Shown in pieces: positions 24,295 to 34,490 of a stretch of 64,000 bases of DNA. The notes under the pieces are model-generated. The model was not told the origin of the DNA. It searched no databases and worked only from the letters and a program-made list of their open reading frames with translations. Position 1 is the first letter of the stretch. Each line of letters starts with the position of its first letter. Source of the stretch: Bowmanella sp. JS7-9 (lineage in GTDB: Bacteria; Pseudomonadota; Gammaproteobacteria; Enterobacterales; Alteromonadaceae); NCBI RefSeq assembly GCF_004329715.1, contig NZ_JXSY01000005.1, forward strand, positions 248,001-312,000, given 5' to 3'. The position numbers were made by a program, and so were the translations under genes.

Positions 24295-25073
24295 CGCCGT
24301 TACTCTCCGTTGAAAACCTGAGCTGGCGTAAGGTCACTAAAACCGGCCTGTTTCAAAAGCCTTCGGTATTTGAACTGCAACCGGTTAATTTTGAATTACA
24401 GCCCGGCGAAACCATGGCGATTGTGGGTGAGAATGGCTCTGGCAAATCCATCTTAGCCAAGTTGCTGGTTGGCGCTGAAATCCCTACCCAGGGCGATATC
24501 TATCTAAATGGTGAAAAGCTGGCACCGGATAATATTCGCGAGCGCTGTCTGAAAATCCGCATGATTTTCCAACATAGTCAGGGATCACTGAATCCCGCGA
24601 TTACCCTGGGTAGCCTGCTGGATGAACCGCTTAAACTCAATACCACGCTGGATAGCAAAGAACGCAAAGAAAAAATCGAGCAAACCCTGACTATGGTGGG
24701 CATGCTGCCCGACCACGCCCATTATTACCGCCATATGCTTTCAGAAGGCCAACGTCAGCGCGCTGCACTGGCACGGGCATTGATTCTTAACCCTCAGGTT
24801 TTGGTCGCAGACGAGCCCTTTGCGGCGCTGGATCCATCGGTGCGCTCGCAAACCGTTAACCTGTTACTGAAGTTACAAAATGATTTAGGTTTAGGTTTCG
24901 TGTTTATCAGCCATAACCTGGGTATTGTGCGACACATCAGTGATCGGGTGTTGGTAATGCGTGAGGGTCGTGTAGTGGAAAGCGGTAAAACCAATGATAT
25001 CTTCACCTGGCCAAAAACCGAGTATTCACAAAAGATTGTCTCGGCCTATCAGACATTAACCACTAAAAAGTAA
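24291..25073 (+). CDS. sapF: peptide ABC transporter ATP-binding protein SapF
   Basis: 260 residues. Walker A GENGSGKS, signature LSEGQRQRAALARAL, Walker B VLVADEPFAALDPS and H-loop FISHNLGIV are all intact, unlike SapD. Last gene of sapABCDF, with a bidirectional terminator 50-75 bases downstream. Cytoplasmic ATPase subunit on the SapBC permease. Confidence 0.92.
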   Translation: MTPLLSVENLSWRKVTKTGLFQKPSVFELQPVNFELQPGETMAIVGENGSGKSILAKLLVGAEIPTQGDIYLNGEKLAPDNIRERCLKIRMIFQHSQGSLNPAITLGSLLDEPLKLNTTLDSKERKEKIEQTLTMVGMLPDHAHYYRHMLSEGQRQRAALARALILNPQVLVADEPFAALDPSVRSQTVNLLLKLQNDLGLGFVFISHNLGIVRHISDRVLVMREGRVVESGKTNDIFTWPKTEYSQKIVSAYQTLTTKK

Positions 25074-25121
25074 TTGCGGACACCCAGCCTTATCTGCGTG
25101 TCCAGCTGACAATTACCCACA

Positions 25122-25150
25122 AAAAAACCGCCGGTCTGGCGGTTTTTTTA
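25122..25150. terminator. bidirectional terminator between sapF and ppiD
   Basis: AACCGCC / GGCGGTT stem with A7 before and T7 after. It serves the convergent sapF and ppiD genes. Confidence 0.92.
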
Positions 25151-25163
25151 TAGCACGCGGAGA

Positions 25164-27056
25164 TTAAATCCCGGCGTATTGTTTCACTTCGGCTTTGGCA
25201 CGCAATGCCTGCACAAAATCGTTAACGATCTGGCGCGCATTGGCACTCAGCAGCTGACCCTGCATGTTATTAATAAGGTCTTCTGCTGGCGCTTCACCGG
25301 CTTTCACTGCCAGTACCTGCACCATGGCAACGTTACCATCGCTTAACTCGACCACATCACTGTTATTCTCAGCGGTTGTACCCAGTTTAAAGGCCGCAGA
25401 ACTTACCGCAGGCGCCAGGCCATTGGCGAAACGGCCAACCGCATCATGGGCCTGCCATTCACTGCCTTTTTCAGTTAGCGCTGCGCTGATATCCTCACCC
25501 GCAGTTAACTTCGCCAGTTGCTCCTCAGCCCAGGCTTTGGCCGCTAACTGTGCCTTTTGCTCAGTTAACAGGCTGCGGATATCGGCACTGACTTCGTCCA
25601 GTGTCAGCGTACGAATTGGTTGATAATCACTGACACGGAACACCACATAGTGATTAGGTTCAATCTCGATTACTTCGCTGTTTACCCGGTCCTGAATCAG
25701 ATCAGCATCAAACGCCGCCTTTTGCACCAGTGCGTTATCAAATGGCGCGGGCGCGTCATCGTGACTGAACAGTTCAGTTTGTTGCAGCGACTTTTTCAAC
25801 AGTGCAGCGACTTCATCCAAGTGCTCTGGCTGTTCGAATGCCAGTTGCGACACCTGCTCGTGCAATTCATACATCTCACTCAGTGCACGCTCACGCTTAA
25901 GGGCCGCGACGATTTGGTCTTTGACTTCAGACAGTGGTGATACTTGTTCATCCTGAGCTTCAACCAACTTCAGAATATGGAAACCAAAGCTGCTCTTAAC
26001 AACCGCGGATAATTCACCCTGGGTGTTTAGTGCAAATGCCGCTTCTTCAAACGCCGGATCCATTTCACCTTTACCAAACATGCCCAGCTCACCGCCTTTC
26101 TCGGCACTGAAACTATCCGCAGAATTGTCTTTGGCTAATTGCGCGAAATCCGCGCCGGCTTGCAGGTCAGCCAATAAGGCCTCTGCTTTGGCTTGCGCCG
26201 CCGCTTCGTCATCACCAAATTCAATCAGAATGTGAGTTACGTTGCGCTTTGCATCGGTCATATAGCGATTTTGGTTAGCGCTGTAGTAAGTCTCTACATC
26301 CGCATCGCTAATCTCGATACCCGCCATCAGATCGTCCAGTGCCAGTTCAATGTACTGTACCGCAACTTTTTCCTCTGTATCGTAGCTGGCCAGATTCGCC
26401 TGATAGTAGTCTTCAATGTCGGCGTCGGTAACCTCAATGCTGCCAACAAACTGTTCAGCATTGACTGTGGCAACGCGTACATCGCGCTGTTGTTGTTGCA
26501 GTGCCAGTAGTTGGTTCACTTCGTAGCCCAGCGCGAATTCACTGCCTGTGACGGCAGAAATTAATTGCTGACGAGTTAACTGTGCACGCAATGTGGCTTT
26601 AAACTCAGCTGGCTGACGACCATTCAAGCGTAATAAGTCGTTATAACGCTGGTTATCAAATTTGCCCTCTACCTGGAAATCCGGAATCGCGACGATTTCA
26701 CGGTTTACACGTTCTTCACTGACGCGTAACTCCATCTCCGCTGTTGCCTGATCTAACAGACGCTCAGAAATCATTTGCTCCAGAATCTGCTGACGGAAGG
26801 TCTTCAGATAATTGGCATCGGCCGCTAATACAGAAAATTGCTGGCCGTATTGCTGCTCCATGCGGTTACGTGCCTGCTGGTACGCCGCTTCAAAGGCTGC
26901 AACACTGATCTCTTCACCATTCACTTCGGCAATTGGCTCATCGCCACGGGTATTTAAATAACTACCCACACCGGCCAACGCGAAGGTAATAATTACCAGA
27001 CCAAGGATCACTTTGGCCCAAAAGCCCTGCGATTCTTCGCGAATTTTTTCTAACAT
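25164..27056 (-). CDS. ppiD: periplasmic chaperone/peptidyl-prolyl isomerase PpiD
   Basis: 630 residues. A short cytoplasmic tail, one transmembrane helix (WAKVILGLVIITFALAGVGSYL), then periplasmic SurA-like chaperone regions around a parvulin-type domain at about residues 270-365 (NVTHILIEF, FAQLAKDNSADSFSAEKGGELG, SSFGFHILKL). It sits at the SecYEG exit and helps outer-membrane and periplasmic proteins fold. Downstream of hupB as in E. coli (lon-hupB-ppiD order). Confidence 0.93.
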   Translation of the reverse strand: MLEKIREESQGFWAKVILGLVIITFALAGVGSYLNTRGDEPIAEVNGEEISVAAFEAAYQQARNRMEQQYGQQFSVLAADANYLKTFRQQILEQMISERLLDQATAEMELRVSEERVNREIVAIPDFQVEGKFDNQRYNDLLRLNGRQPAEFKATLRAQLTRQQLISAVTGSEFALGYEVNQLLALQQQQRDVRVATVNAEQFVGSIEVTDADIEDYYQANLASYDTEEKVAVQYIELALDDLMAGIEISDADVETYYSANQNRYMTDAKRNVTHILIEFGDDEAAAQAKAEALLADLQAGADFAQLAKDNSADSFSAEKGGELGMFGKGEMDPAFEEAAFALNTQGELSAVVKSSFGFHILKLVEAQDEQVSPLSEVKDQIVAALKRERALSEMYELHEQVSQLAFEQPEHLDEVAALLKKSLQQTELFSHDDAPAPFDNALVQKAAFDADLIQDRVNSEVIEIEPNHYVVFRVSDYQPIRTLTLDEVSADIRSLLTEQKAQLAAKAWAEEQLAKLTAGEDISAALTEKGSEWQAHDAVGRFANGLAPAVSSAAFKLGTTAENNSDVVELSDGNVAMVQVLAVKAGEAPAEDLINNMQGQLLSANARQIVNDFVQALRAKAEVKQYAGI

Positions 27057-27211
27057 GTGGTTTTAAACTCCAGATTAAACCAGTAGCGGTTTGGTGGCGG
27101 GATTATAACCTGTTTCACGCGCCTGATGACTGGTTTTTGCAGTCTGAATCGGGGTGTTTTTAAGAAGGTAGCCCATTGAATATGGACAAATGGGGTTTTA
27201 CCGCACCAATT

Positions 27212-27243
27212 AAAAAGGCGATGACATCGCATCGCCTTTTTTA
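27212..27243 (-). terminator. Rho-independent terminator of hupB
   Basis: AAAAGGCGATG / CATCGCCTTTT stem with a 6-base loop and a T run on the minus strand, 15 bases past the hupB stop. Confidence 0.92.
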
Positions 27244-27257
27244 AAACAAGTATCGAC

Positions 27258-27530
27258 TTAGTTGCAAGCGTCTTTCAGTGCTTTACCAGCTTTGAAAGAA
27301 GGTACTTTTGCAGCAGCGATTTGAATGGTTGCACCAGTTTGTGGGTTGCGACCACTGCGAGCAGAACGCTCACGTACGCTGAAAGTACCGAAGCCTACCA
27401 GAGCAACTTGCTCACCAGCTTTCAGTGCTTCAGTCACTGCATCAGTCATCGCATCCAGAGCGCGACCAGCAGAAGCTTTAGAAATGTCTGCACCAGCAGC
27501 GATTTTGTCGATTAATTGAGACTTGTTCAC
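27258..27530 (-). CDS. hupB: DNA-binding protein HU-beta
   Basis: 90 residues, full length. [48 protein letters not shown] (the DNA-wrapping arm with its Arg/Asn/Pro tip) and a Lys-rich C terminus [16 protein letters not shown] identify HU-beta. It is a dimeric nucleoid protein. It lies between lon and ppiD with its own terminator and a 237-base upstream gap that must hold its promoters. Confidence 0.97.
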   Translation of the reverse strand: MNKSQLIDKIAAGADISKASAGRALDAMTDAVTEALKAGEQVALVGFGTFSVRERSARSGRNPQTGATIQIAAAKVPSFKAGKALKDACN

Positions 27531-27740
27531 AATATCATCCCCTTCAATTGTTATTATTTGTTTGGTCCACGTGACCAGTTTTTTTTACCCCAAGTTCACT
27601 CAGTACGTTAGACACTGAAAAACTGAAGTTGATTCGTGAGAATCGCCGCTATCCCTTTTGCGACAAGGCCTGTGGCGAAACTGAGTCTTAGGCTACCACA
27701 ACTTTTCCTGCTGTGAAGCCCCAAATTTGAAAAATTTGTA

Positions 27741-27767
27741 AAAAAAAGGGCCTTTTTAGGCCCTTTT
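27741..27767 (-). terminator. Rho-independent terminator of lon
   Basis: AAAAAAGGGCC / GGCCCTTTTTT stem lies directly after the lon stop codon, with a T7 run on the minus strand. The 210 bases from here to hupB show no other gene. Confidence 0.92.
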
Positions 27768-30125
27768 TTAGGATTTTTTCGCTACAGGCGTAAAGCCACG
27801 TGGGTCCTGCTCTAGCGCAATTGCTAAAACATCATCGATCCACTGTACCGCATGGATGTCTAAATCCTGTTTTACATTGTCCGGAATATCCTGCAAATCC
27901 CGTTCATTGTCCTTCGGAATCACCACAGTTTTGATGCCACCACGATGTGCTGCCAGCAGCTTTTCTTTTAAGCCACCAATTTGCAGCACTTCACCGCGCA
28001 GGGTGATTTCACCTGTCATAGCCACATCACATCGCACCGGATTACCGGTTAAGCTGGATACCAGAGCGGTACACATAGCGATACCAGCGCTTGGGCCATC
28101 TTTCGGCGTGGCGCCTTCAGGCACATGGACATGAATATCGCGCTTTTCATAGAAGTCTTCATTTATGCGCAACATGTCGGCGCGGCTTCGCACCACTGTC
28201 ATTGCCGTTTTAATCGACTCCAGCATTACCTCGCCCAGTGAACCGGTAAAGGTGGTTTTTCCCTTACCCGGTACAGAGGTGGTCTCGATAGTCAGTAAGT
28301 CGCCGCCGACCTGAGTCCACGCTAGGCCAGTGACCTGACCAATCTGGTTGTTCTTATCGGCCTTACCATAGTCAAACCGCTGCACCCCAAGAAACTCAGG
28401 CAAGTTGTCGGCATCGACCACCACCTTTTTGACTTTCTTATCCAGCAGGATGGTCTTCACTGCTTTACGGCAAAGCTTACTGATTTCCCGCTCCAGCGCC
28501 CGTACCCCCGCCTCGCGGGTGTAATAACGGATAATCCCGATAATCGCGGAGTCTTCGATAACTAACTCGCCTTTTTTCAGACCATTACGTTCCATCTGCT
28601 TGGTAATTAAATGGCGGGTAGCAATGTTGAGCTTTTCATCTTCGGTGTAACCGGATAAACGAATCACTTCCATCCGGTCCAGTAAGGGACCGGGGATGTT
28701 CATGCTGTTTGATGTGGCAACGAACATGACGTCCGACAGGTCATAATCCACTTCCAGATAGTGATCACTGAAGGTGCTGTTTTGCTCCGGATCCAACACT
28801 TCTAGCAGTGCTGACGCAGGATCACCGCGCATGTCAGATGACATTTTGTCGATTTCATCCAACAGGAACAGTGGGTTTTTCACCTCAACCTTGGCCATCT
28901 TCTGAATGAGTTTACCCGGCATTGAGCCGATATAGGTGCGACGGTGACCACGGATCTCCGCTTCGTCACGCACACCACCAAGCGCCATACGCACGTATTT
29001 GCGTCCAGTTGCTTTAGCAATCGACTGACCTAACGATGTTTTACCTACCCCGGGCGGACCAACTAAACACAAAATCGGCCCTTTAAGCTGACGTACACGC
29101 TGCTGCACAGCCAAATATTCGAGGATGCGCTCTTTCACTTTCTCCAGACCATAATGATCTGCATTCAGTACATCTTCGGCAATTTTCAGATCTTTTTTGA
29201 CCTTGCTGCGCTTATGCCATGGCACGCTGACCAGCCACTCGATATAGCTGCGCACGACCGTGGCCTCAGCAGACATCGGTGACATCATTTTCAGCTTTTG
29301 CAATTCTGCGGTGGCTTTTTGCTTGGCATCCGCAGACATTTTCGCTTCTTCGATTTTCTTCGACAGGGCTTCGAATTCATCGGGAGCATCGTCCAGTTCA
29401 CCCAGCTCTTTCTGAATGGCTTTCATTTGTTCATTCAGATAATACTCGCGCTGGCTGCGCTCCATTTGCTTTTTCACCCGCGAACGAATGCGCTTTTCCA
29501 CCTGCAGCACATCGATTTCGCCTTCCATCAGTGCCATCAGATATTCAAGACGTTCATTGACGTCGGCCATCTCCAGCACTTTCTGCTTTTCCGCCAGTTT
29601 CAACGGCATATGCGCAGCCATGGTATCGGCCAGACGTGCAGCCTCATCGATACCATTGAGTGAGGTCAGGACTTCAGGTGGGATCTTTTTATTTAATTTT
29701 ACGTAGCCTTCGAACTGCGACAGCGCCGAGCGAATCAGCACTTCCTGTTCTTTTTCCGGCACGCTCACTTCCGCTTCAACGCTGATGGTCGCAGAGAAGT
29801 ACGCTTCCTCGTTACGGAATACCTGCATTTTGCCGCGTTTATTGCCCTCAACCAGCACTTTCACCGTACCGTCAGGCAATTTCAATAACTGCAGAACCGT
29901 GGCAATCGTGCCCACTTCATACAGGTCTTCCTGCTCCGGTTCATCCACCGATGCATCTTTTTGCGCAACCAGAAAAATTTGTTTGTCGCTGTCCATCGCC
30001 GCTTCCAGACAACGGATGGACTTCTCTCTTCCCACGAAAAGAGGAATAACCATATGCGGATATACGACGACGTCACGTAACGCCAATACTGGCATGTCGA
30101 GTTGTTCGACCGGGCTTTCGCTCAT
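27768..30125 (-). CDS. lon: ATP-dependent protease La
   Basis: 785 residues from the ATG at 30125 (GAGAG 6 bases upstream); an in-frame ATG at 30137 would add four. E. coli Lon has 784. N-terminal substrate domain (LPLRDVVVYPHM-like start), central AAA+ domain (GPPGVGKTSLG; FLLDEIDKM) and C-terminal Ser-Lys protease domain (GATPKDGPSAGIAMCTAL, with the catalytic Ser, then the GEITLRGEVLQIGGLKEK region with the Lys). It degrades misfolded and regulatory proteins in the cytoplasm. A heat-shock promoter is visible upstream. Confidence 0.97.
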   Translation of the reverse strand: MSESPVEQLDMPVLALRDVVVYPHMVIPLFVGREKSIRCLEAAMDSDKQIFLVAQKDASVDEPEQEDLYEVGTIATVLQLLKLPDGTVKVLVEGNKRGKMQVFRNEEAYFSATISVEAEVSVPEKEQEVLIRSALSQFEGYVKLNKKIPPEVLTSLNGIDEAARLADTMAAHMPLKLAEKQKVLEMADVNERLEYLMALMEGEIDVLQVEKRIRSRVKKQMERSQREYYLNEQMKAIQKELGELDDAPDEFEALSKKIEEAKMSADAKQKATAELQKLKMMSPMSAEATVVRSYIEWLVSVPWHKRSKVKKDLKIAEDVLNADHYGLEKVKERILEYLAVQQRVRQLKGPILCLVGPPGVGKTSLGQSIAKATGRKYVRMALGGVRDEAEIRGHRRTYIGSMPGKLIQKMAKVEVKNPLFLLDEIDKMSSDMRGDPASALLEVLDPEQNSTFSDHYLEVDYDLSDVMFVATSNSMNIPGPLLDRMEVIRLSGYTEDEKLNIATRHLITKQMERNGLKKGELVIEDSAIIGIIRYYTREAGVRALEREISKLCRKAVKTILLDKKVKKVVVDADNLPEFLGVQRFDYGKADKNNQIGQVTGLAWTQVGGDLLTIETTSVPGKGKTTFTGSLGEVMLESIKTAMTVVRSRADMLRINEDFYEKRDIHVHVPEGATPKDGPSAGIAMCTALVSSLTGNPVRCDVAMTGEITLRGEVLQIGGLKEKLLAAHRGGIKTVVIPKDNERDLQDIPDNVKQDLDIHAVQWIDDVLAIALEQDPRGFTPVAKKS

Positions 30126-30180
30126 AGTGGCTCTCATAAATTCGGATTAAAAAGACGAAATGTCTTTGCGATATCCCATC

Positions 30181-30207
30181 ATATGGGGCTGAAGATAGAA
30201 AGATCAA
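30181..30207 (-). promoter_or_regulatory. sigma-32 (heat-shock) promoter of lon
   Basis: On the minus strand: TTGAT, a 14-base spacer, then CCCCATAT, the exact sigma-32 -10 box. Spacing and -10 are the same as I recall for the E. coli lon promoter (TTGAA-N14-CCCCATAT). It gives a leader of about 50 bases. Confidence 0.8.
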
Positions 30208-30222
30208 TTAAAGCGCGAAAAC

Positions 30223-30247
30223 AAAAAAGGCCCCGCAGGGCCTTTTG
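30223..30247 (-). terminator. Rho-independent terminator of clpX
   Basis: AAAAGGCCC / GGGCCTTTT stem, CGCA loop, T run on the minus strand, about 10 bases past the clpX stop. It separates clpX from lon. Confidence 0.92.
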
Positions 30248-30255
30248 ATGATTTT

Positions 30256-31527
30256 TTATTCAGAAACCGCTTTTTTGTCCTGGTTCTGATAAATCAGAAT
30301 CGGCTTGGACTCACCTTTGATCACCGAATCATCAATCACTACTTTACATACATCCTGCATGGAAGGCAGTTCGTACATAGTGTCCAGCAACACGGCCTCG
30401 ACGATAGAGCGCAGACCACGGGCACCGGTTTTACGTGCCATGGCTTTAGCCGCAATGGCGTGCAGCGCATCGTCACGGAATTCCAGTTCGACGTTTTCCA
30501 TCGCGAACAATGCACCGTACTGTTTAGTCAGGGCATTTTTCGGCTCACGCAGAATCTGAATCAGTGCATCTTCGTTCAGCTCTTCCAGTGTTGCGACCAC
30601 TGGCAGACGACCAATGAATTCTGGGATCAGACCATATTTGACCAAATCTTCCGGCTCAACCTGCTGGAACAATTTAGTCAATGTGGCTTTATCTTCCTTA
30701 CCTTTGACCTGTGCACCGAAGCCAATACCGGTACCGGTCACGGCCCGCTGTTCGATCACTTTATCCAGCCCGGCAAATGCGCCACCACAGATAAACAGGA
30801 TCTTTGAGGTATCTACCTGTAAAAATTCCTGCTGTGGATGCTTACGTCCACCTTGCGGTGGTACCGACGCAATCGTGCCTTCGATGAGTTTTAACAGCGC
30901 TTGCTGCACCCCTTCACCGGACACATCACGGGTAATAGACGGGTTATCAGACTTGCGGGAAATCTTGTCGATTTCGTCGATATACACGATACCGCGCTGG
31001 GCCTTTTCCACGTCGTAGTCACATTTTTGCAGTAGCTTCTGGATGATATTCTCGACGTCCTCACCCACATAACCGGCTTCGGTCAATGTAGTGGCGTCAG
31101 CCATAGTGAAAGGCACATCCAACAAACGCGCTAACGTTTCAGCCAGCAGGGTTTTACCACTGCCAGTAGGACCAATCAGCAGGATATTACTTTTACCCAG
31201 TTCTACGCCTTCGTGCACGTCACCATTACGCAAACGCTTGTAGTGGTTGTATACCGCTACCGCCAGAACTTTCTTGGCATGCTCCTGACCGATAACATAG
31301 TCATCCAGGTGCTTATCAATCTCGGCCGGAGTCGGCAGAGAGGCCTTTTCTTTCTTTGGGGCTTGCTCTGAAATTTCTTCCTGAATGATGTCATTGCATA
31401 AATCGACACATTCATCACAAATAAACACAGAAGGCCCGGCAATTAGCTTTCTTACTTCGTGTTGGCTTTTGCCACAGAATGAGCAGTACAGAAGCTTGCT
31501 GTCATTCTTGCTGTGGTCATCACTCAT
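30256..31527 (-). CDS. clpX: ClpXP protease ATP-binding subunit ClpX
   Basis: 423 residues. The N-terminal zinc finger ([11 protein letters not shown]...CDECVDLC) is followed by an AAA+ domain with [17 protein letters not shown] and [12 protein letters not shown]; the IGF loop that docks on ClpP is present ([10 protein letters not shown]). It unfolds tagged substrates and feeds them to ClpP. Follows clpP by 91 bases. Confidence 0.97.
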   Translation of the reverse strand: MSDDHSKNDSKLLYCSFCGKSQHEVRKLIAGPSVFICDECVDLCNDIIQEEISEQAPKKEKASLPTPAEIDKHLDDYVIGQEHAKKVLAVAVYNHYKRLRNGDVHEGVELGKSNILLIGPTGSGKTLLAETLARLLDVPFTMADATTLTEAGYVGEDVENIIQKLLQKCDYDVEKAQRGIVYIDEIDKISRKSDNPSITRDVSGEGVQQALLKLIEGTIASVPPQGGRKHPQQEFLQVDTSKILFICGGAFAGLDKVIEQRAVTGTGIGFGAQVKGKEDKATLTKLFQQVEPEDLVKYGLIPEFIGRLPVVATLEELNEDALIQILREPKNALTKQYGALFAMENVELEFRDDALHAIAAKAMARKTGARGLRSIVEAVLLDTMYELPSMQDVCKVVIDDSVIKGESKPILIYQNQDKKAVSE

Positions 31528-31618
31528 TAAACACTACCTCAGTTTTTCTGCAGGTTGCCTGCGCGCAGGGTCAGTGACTCCTTATTTAGATAGTCACTGA
31601 TACCGCGCGATGCAAATA

Positions 31619-32236
31619 TTATTTGTCTAATCGACTGGTCAGTACTTTATCTACCAGACCGTATTCCACCGCTTCGGCAGCACTCATAAAGTTGTCGCGA
31701 TCGGTATCACGGGCAACGCGCTCCAGATCCTGGCCGGTATGCTCCGCCAACAAACGGTTAAGTTTATCTTTAATAGACAGGATTTCACGGGCGTGAATTT
31801 CAAAGTCAGATGCCTGACCCTGGAAGCCGCCTAATGGTTGGTGGATCATCACCCGCGAATTAGGCAAACAATAACGCTTACCTTTGGTACCGCCAGATAA
31901 TAAGAACGCGCCCATGCTGGCAGCCTGACCGATACACACGGTGGAGATATCCGGCTTAATAAACTTCATGGTGTCGTAAATCGCCATACCCGCAGTAACC
32001 GAGCCACCTGGCGAGTTGATATACAGGTAGATGTCCTGATCCGGGTTTTCTGACTCGAGGAACAACATCTGCGCCACGATCAAATTGGCCATGTGGTCTT
32101 CCACCTGACCTACCATGAAAATGACCCGCTCTTTCAGCAGTCGGGAATAAATATCGTAAGAACGCTCACCCTTCGCGGTTTGTTCAACAACAATAGGAAC
32201 CAGCGCGTCTTGTACGTCAAAATTACTTTTCATCAT
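31619..32236 (-). CDS. clpP: ATP-dependent Clp protease proteolytic subunit
   Basis: 205 residues from the ATG at 32236. The open frame extends to 32323, but that part reads back through the tig terminator at 32261-32290, so a start there is unlikely; an ATG at 32248 is another option. The catalytic triad is visible: Ser in [11 protein letters not shown], His in MIHQPLGG and Asp in the [11 protein letters not shown] region. It forms the double-heptamer peptidase with ClpX. Order tig-clpP-clpX-lon is conserved in gammaproteobacteria. Confidence 0.95.
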   Translation of the reverse strand: MMKSNFDVQDALVPIVVEQTAKGERSYDIYSRLLKERVIFMVGQVEDHMANLIVAQMLFLESENPDQDIYLYINSPGGSVTAGMAIYDTMKFIKPDISTVCIGQAASMGAFLLSGGTKGKRYCLPNSRVMIHQPLGGFQGQASDFEIHAREILSIKDKLNRLLAEHTGQDLERVARDTDRDNFMSAAEAVEYGLVDKVLTSRLDK

Positions 32237-32260
32237 ATGGCTTATCATTTCCTGATAAAT

Positions 32261-32290
32261 AAAAAAATGCCCGGTACTCACCGGGCATTT
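32261..32290 (-). terminator. terminator between tig and clpP
   Basis: AATGCCCGGT / ACCGGGCATT stem with a T7 run on the minus strand. It lies in the leader of clpP, so clpP needs its own promoter or read-through. Confidence 0.9.
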
Positions 32291-32331
32291 AATCAGTAGC
32301 TGACCTTGGAAGTCAACGAGCAAGCCATTTA

Positions 32332-33633
32332 TTAGGCTTGTTTGTTCATGATCTCGTCAAATTGCTTTTCAACTTCGGTCACGCTGGCTTTTTCCAGAAT
32401 CAGGTCAATCGCCTGTTCTTCCAGCGCAACGTTACGCATTTGATCCATCAGCTCTTTGTTGCTGTTGTAGTATTCAACGACTTCTTGCGGATCTTCATAA
32501 GCAGACGCAGCCGTTTCGATCAGTGCTGTTACGCGCGCATCGTCAACTTTCAGTTCGTTTTGCTTGATCACTTCACCTAACAGCAGGCCGATAGTGACAC
32601 GACGCTTGGCGTTGTCAGCAAACAGATCGGCTGGCAGTTCAGGGGTGTTTTTACCAAATTGACCACCGAAACGCTGCAGCGCTTGCTGACGCAGTACATC
32701 GATTTCCTGGTCGATCAGGGCTTTAGGCAGCGTCACGTCATTGGCTTCTACCAAACCGCTCAGCACTTGCTCTTTTACGCGTGCTTTCAGGGTTTGTGCC
32801 AGTTCACGTTCCATATTCTTGCGAACTTCTTCTTTCAGTTCTTTGATACCGCCTTCTTTAACACCGAACAGTACTGCGAACTCGTCATCCAGCTTAGGCA
32901 GTTGTTGCGCTTCTACTTTGTTGATTTTGATATCAAACGTAGCAGCTTTACCTTTCAGTGCTTCTGCATGGTAGTCTTCAGGGAATGTCACTTCAGCAAC
33001 CACGTCCTGACCGGCTTTGGCACCAATGATGTTATCTTCGAAGCCAGGAATCATGCGGCCTTTGCCCAGTTCCAGATCGAAACCAGCCGCTTTGCCACCT
33101 TCAAACTCTTCACCGTCGATTTTACCCACGAAGTCGATGTTTACTTTGTCGTCTTCTTTGGCAGCACGCTTCACTTCTTTCCAGGTCGCGTGTTGCTTAC
33201 GCAGGGTTTCCATCATGGCTTTAACGTCGTCAGCCGCGATTTTCACTACTGGCTTTTCTACCTTGATAGTGTCCAGACCTTTCAGTTCTACTTCTGGGTA
33301 GATTTCGAAAGAAGCAACGAACTCCAGGCTCTCACCTTCTTTATCGTTCTTCAGTTCAAAGGTCGGTGCACCAGCAGGATTCAATTTTTGCTCGATAACG
33401 GCCTGGAAAAAGCTGTTACGCATTACATCGCCAGCCACTTCCTGACGAACTGCCTGACCATAGCGCTTTTGCAGTACTTGTACTGGCACTTTGCCCGGGC
33501 GGAAACCGTTAATGCGTTGTGTTTTCGCCAGCTGTTGCAGGCGTGATTTAACCGCGGTGTCGATTTGAGCAGCGTCAACGCTGATAGTCAGACGGCGTTC
33601 TAAACCCTGAGTCGTCTCAACTGAAACTTGCAT
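32332..33633 (-). CDS. tig: trigger factor (ribosome-associated chaperone/PPIase)
   Basis: 433 residues, the usual length. The ribosome-binding domain has GFRPGKVP near residue 45; the FKBP-type domain follows ([20 protein letters not shown], at about 150-245); the C-terminal chaperone arms are helical. It binds nascent chains at the ribosome exit. First in tig-clpP-clpX. Confidence 0.97.
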   Translation of the reverse strand: MQVSVETTQGLERRLTISVDAAQIDTAVKSRLQQLAKTQRINGFRPGKVPVQVLQKRYGQAVRQEVAGDVMRNSFFQAVIEQKLNPAGAPTFELKNDKEGESLEFVASFEIYPEVELKGLDTIKVEKPVVKIAADDVKAMMETLRKQHATWKEVKRAAKEDDKVNIDFVGKIDGEEFEGGKAAGFDLELGKGRMIPGFEDNIIGAKAGQDVVAEVTFPEDYHAEALKGKAATFDIKINKVEAQQLPKLDDEFAVLFGVKEGGIKELKEEVRKNMERELAQTLKARVKEQVLSGLVEANDVTLPKALIDQEIDVLRQQALQRFGGQFGKNTPELPADLFADNAKRRVTIGLLLGEVIKQNELKVDDARVTALIETAASAYEDPQEVVEYYNSNKELMDQMRNVALEEQAIDLILEKASVTEVEKQFDEIMNKQA

Positions 33634-33856
33634 TTTGTTACCTCATTTTGCGCTCTGGCGCTTGTTATGGTCATCCGTTTTACAGGCAGGGGACTTAAGA
33701 TGAAACACGCGAGGCCACGTTGGCTTGCGCCACCCTTCCAACCGCTATAGGACGACACCCTAGAAAAAGACGCAGCATTATATCGACAGCTTTTTTCAGA
33801 GTCGAGCCGAAATAACACAAAATTAACGGGGAAACCGCGAGAATTGAGGGAAGATA

Positions 33857-33933
33857 TGGTCGGTGAGACAGGATTTGAACCTGCGACCCCTTGTACCCAA
33901 AACAAGTGCGCTACCAAGCTGCGCTACTCACCG
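33857..33933 (-). tRNA. tRNA-Pro (UGG), copy 2
   Basis: 77 bases with encoded CCA. Anticodon loop TTTGGGT gives anticodon TGG. The acceptor stem CGGTGAG / CTCACCG and T arm GCAGG-TTCAAAT-CCTGT pair fully. Identical to the copy at 34195-34271. It is the last gene of the tRNA cluster and lies beyond a terminator-like hairpin. Confidence 0.97.
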
Positions 33934-33948
33934 ACAGGAATCTTTAAA

Positions 33949-33980
33949 AAACAAACCGCTTAAGTCACCCTAAGCGGTTT
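33949..33980 (-). terminator. terminator-like hairpin inside the tRNA cluster
   Basis: AAACCGCTTA / TAAGCGGTTT stem, 8-base loop, followed on the minus strand by GTTTTTT. It lies between tRNA-His and the last tRNA-Pro and could end transcription there, or act as a processing stem. Confidence 0.6.
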
Positions 33981-33989
33981 ATCAGAATA

Positions 33990-34066
33990 TGGGGTGGACG
34001 ATGGGACTTGAACCCACGACAACCGGAATCACAATCCGGGGCTCTACCAACTGAGCTACGCCCACC
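33990..34066 (-). tRNA. tRNA-His (GUG)
   Basis: 77 bases with encoded CCA and the extra G at position -1 that marks tRNA-His. Anticodon GTG in loop TTGTGAT. Cloverleaf pairs throughout. Confidence 0.97.
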
Positions 34067-34087
34067 ATAGAATTGTTGCAGCGCGAC

Positions 34088-34164
<77 letters not shown>

Positions 34165-34194
34165 ATGGTACTGCACTTCTATTGCAGTCAAAGA

Positions 34195-34271
34195 TGGTCG
34201 GTGAGACAGGATTTGAACCTGCGACCCCTTGTACCCAAAACAAGTGCGCTACCAAGCTGCGCTACTCACCG
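34195..34271 (-). tRNA. tRNA-Pro (UGG), copy 1
   Basis: First tRNA of the cluster, identical over 77 bases to the copy at 33857-33933, CCA included. Anticodon TGG. It starts about 35 bases after the -10 box of the cluster promoter. Confidence 0.97.
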
Positions 34272-34314
34272 GACTTTGACTGTCTCGACAGTGCCCTGCC
34301 GCTACGGGACGCGA

Positions 34315-34343
34315 ATATTACCCACTTGCCCTATGCCCGTCAA
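34315..34343 (-). promoter_or_regulatory. sigma-70 promoter of the tRNA cluster
   Basis: On the minus strand TTGACG, a 17-base spacer and TAATAT, followed by the GC-rich discriminator TCGCGTCCCG. A GC-rich discriminator is the mark of stringently controlled stable-RNA promoters. It drives Pro-Arg-His-(Pro). Confidence 0.85.
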
Positions 34344-34490
34344 ACACTTTTTCGGGTAAAAAATTCAAATGCGCATTATTTGCTCAGCATGCTTATTTAA
34401 TGCACTTTTTCCTCAAAAATTAGGCGATTGCGGCTGCCTTAAAGAATATGGGACAATTCGACTTTCTCACCAGCCAGGAAGTATTCACCT

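Noticed and set aside
32237-32323. N-terminal extension of clpP by 29 codons
   Set aside because: It would translate through the tig terminator hairpin; known ClpP proteins match the shorter form.
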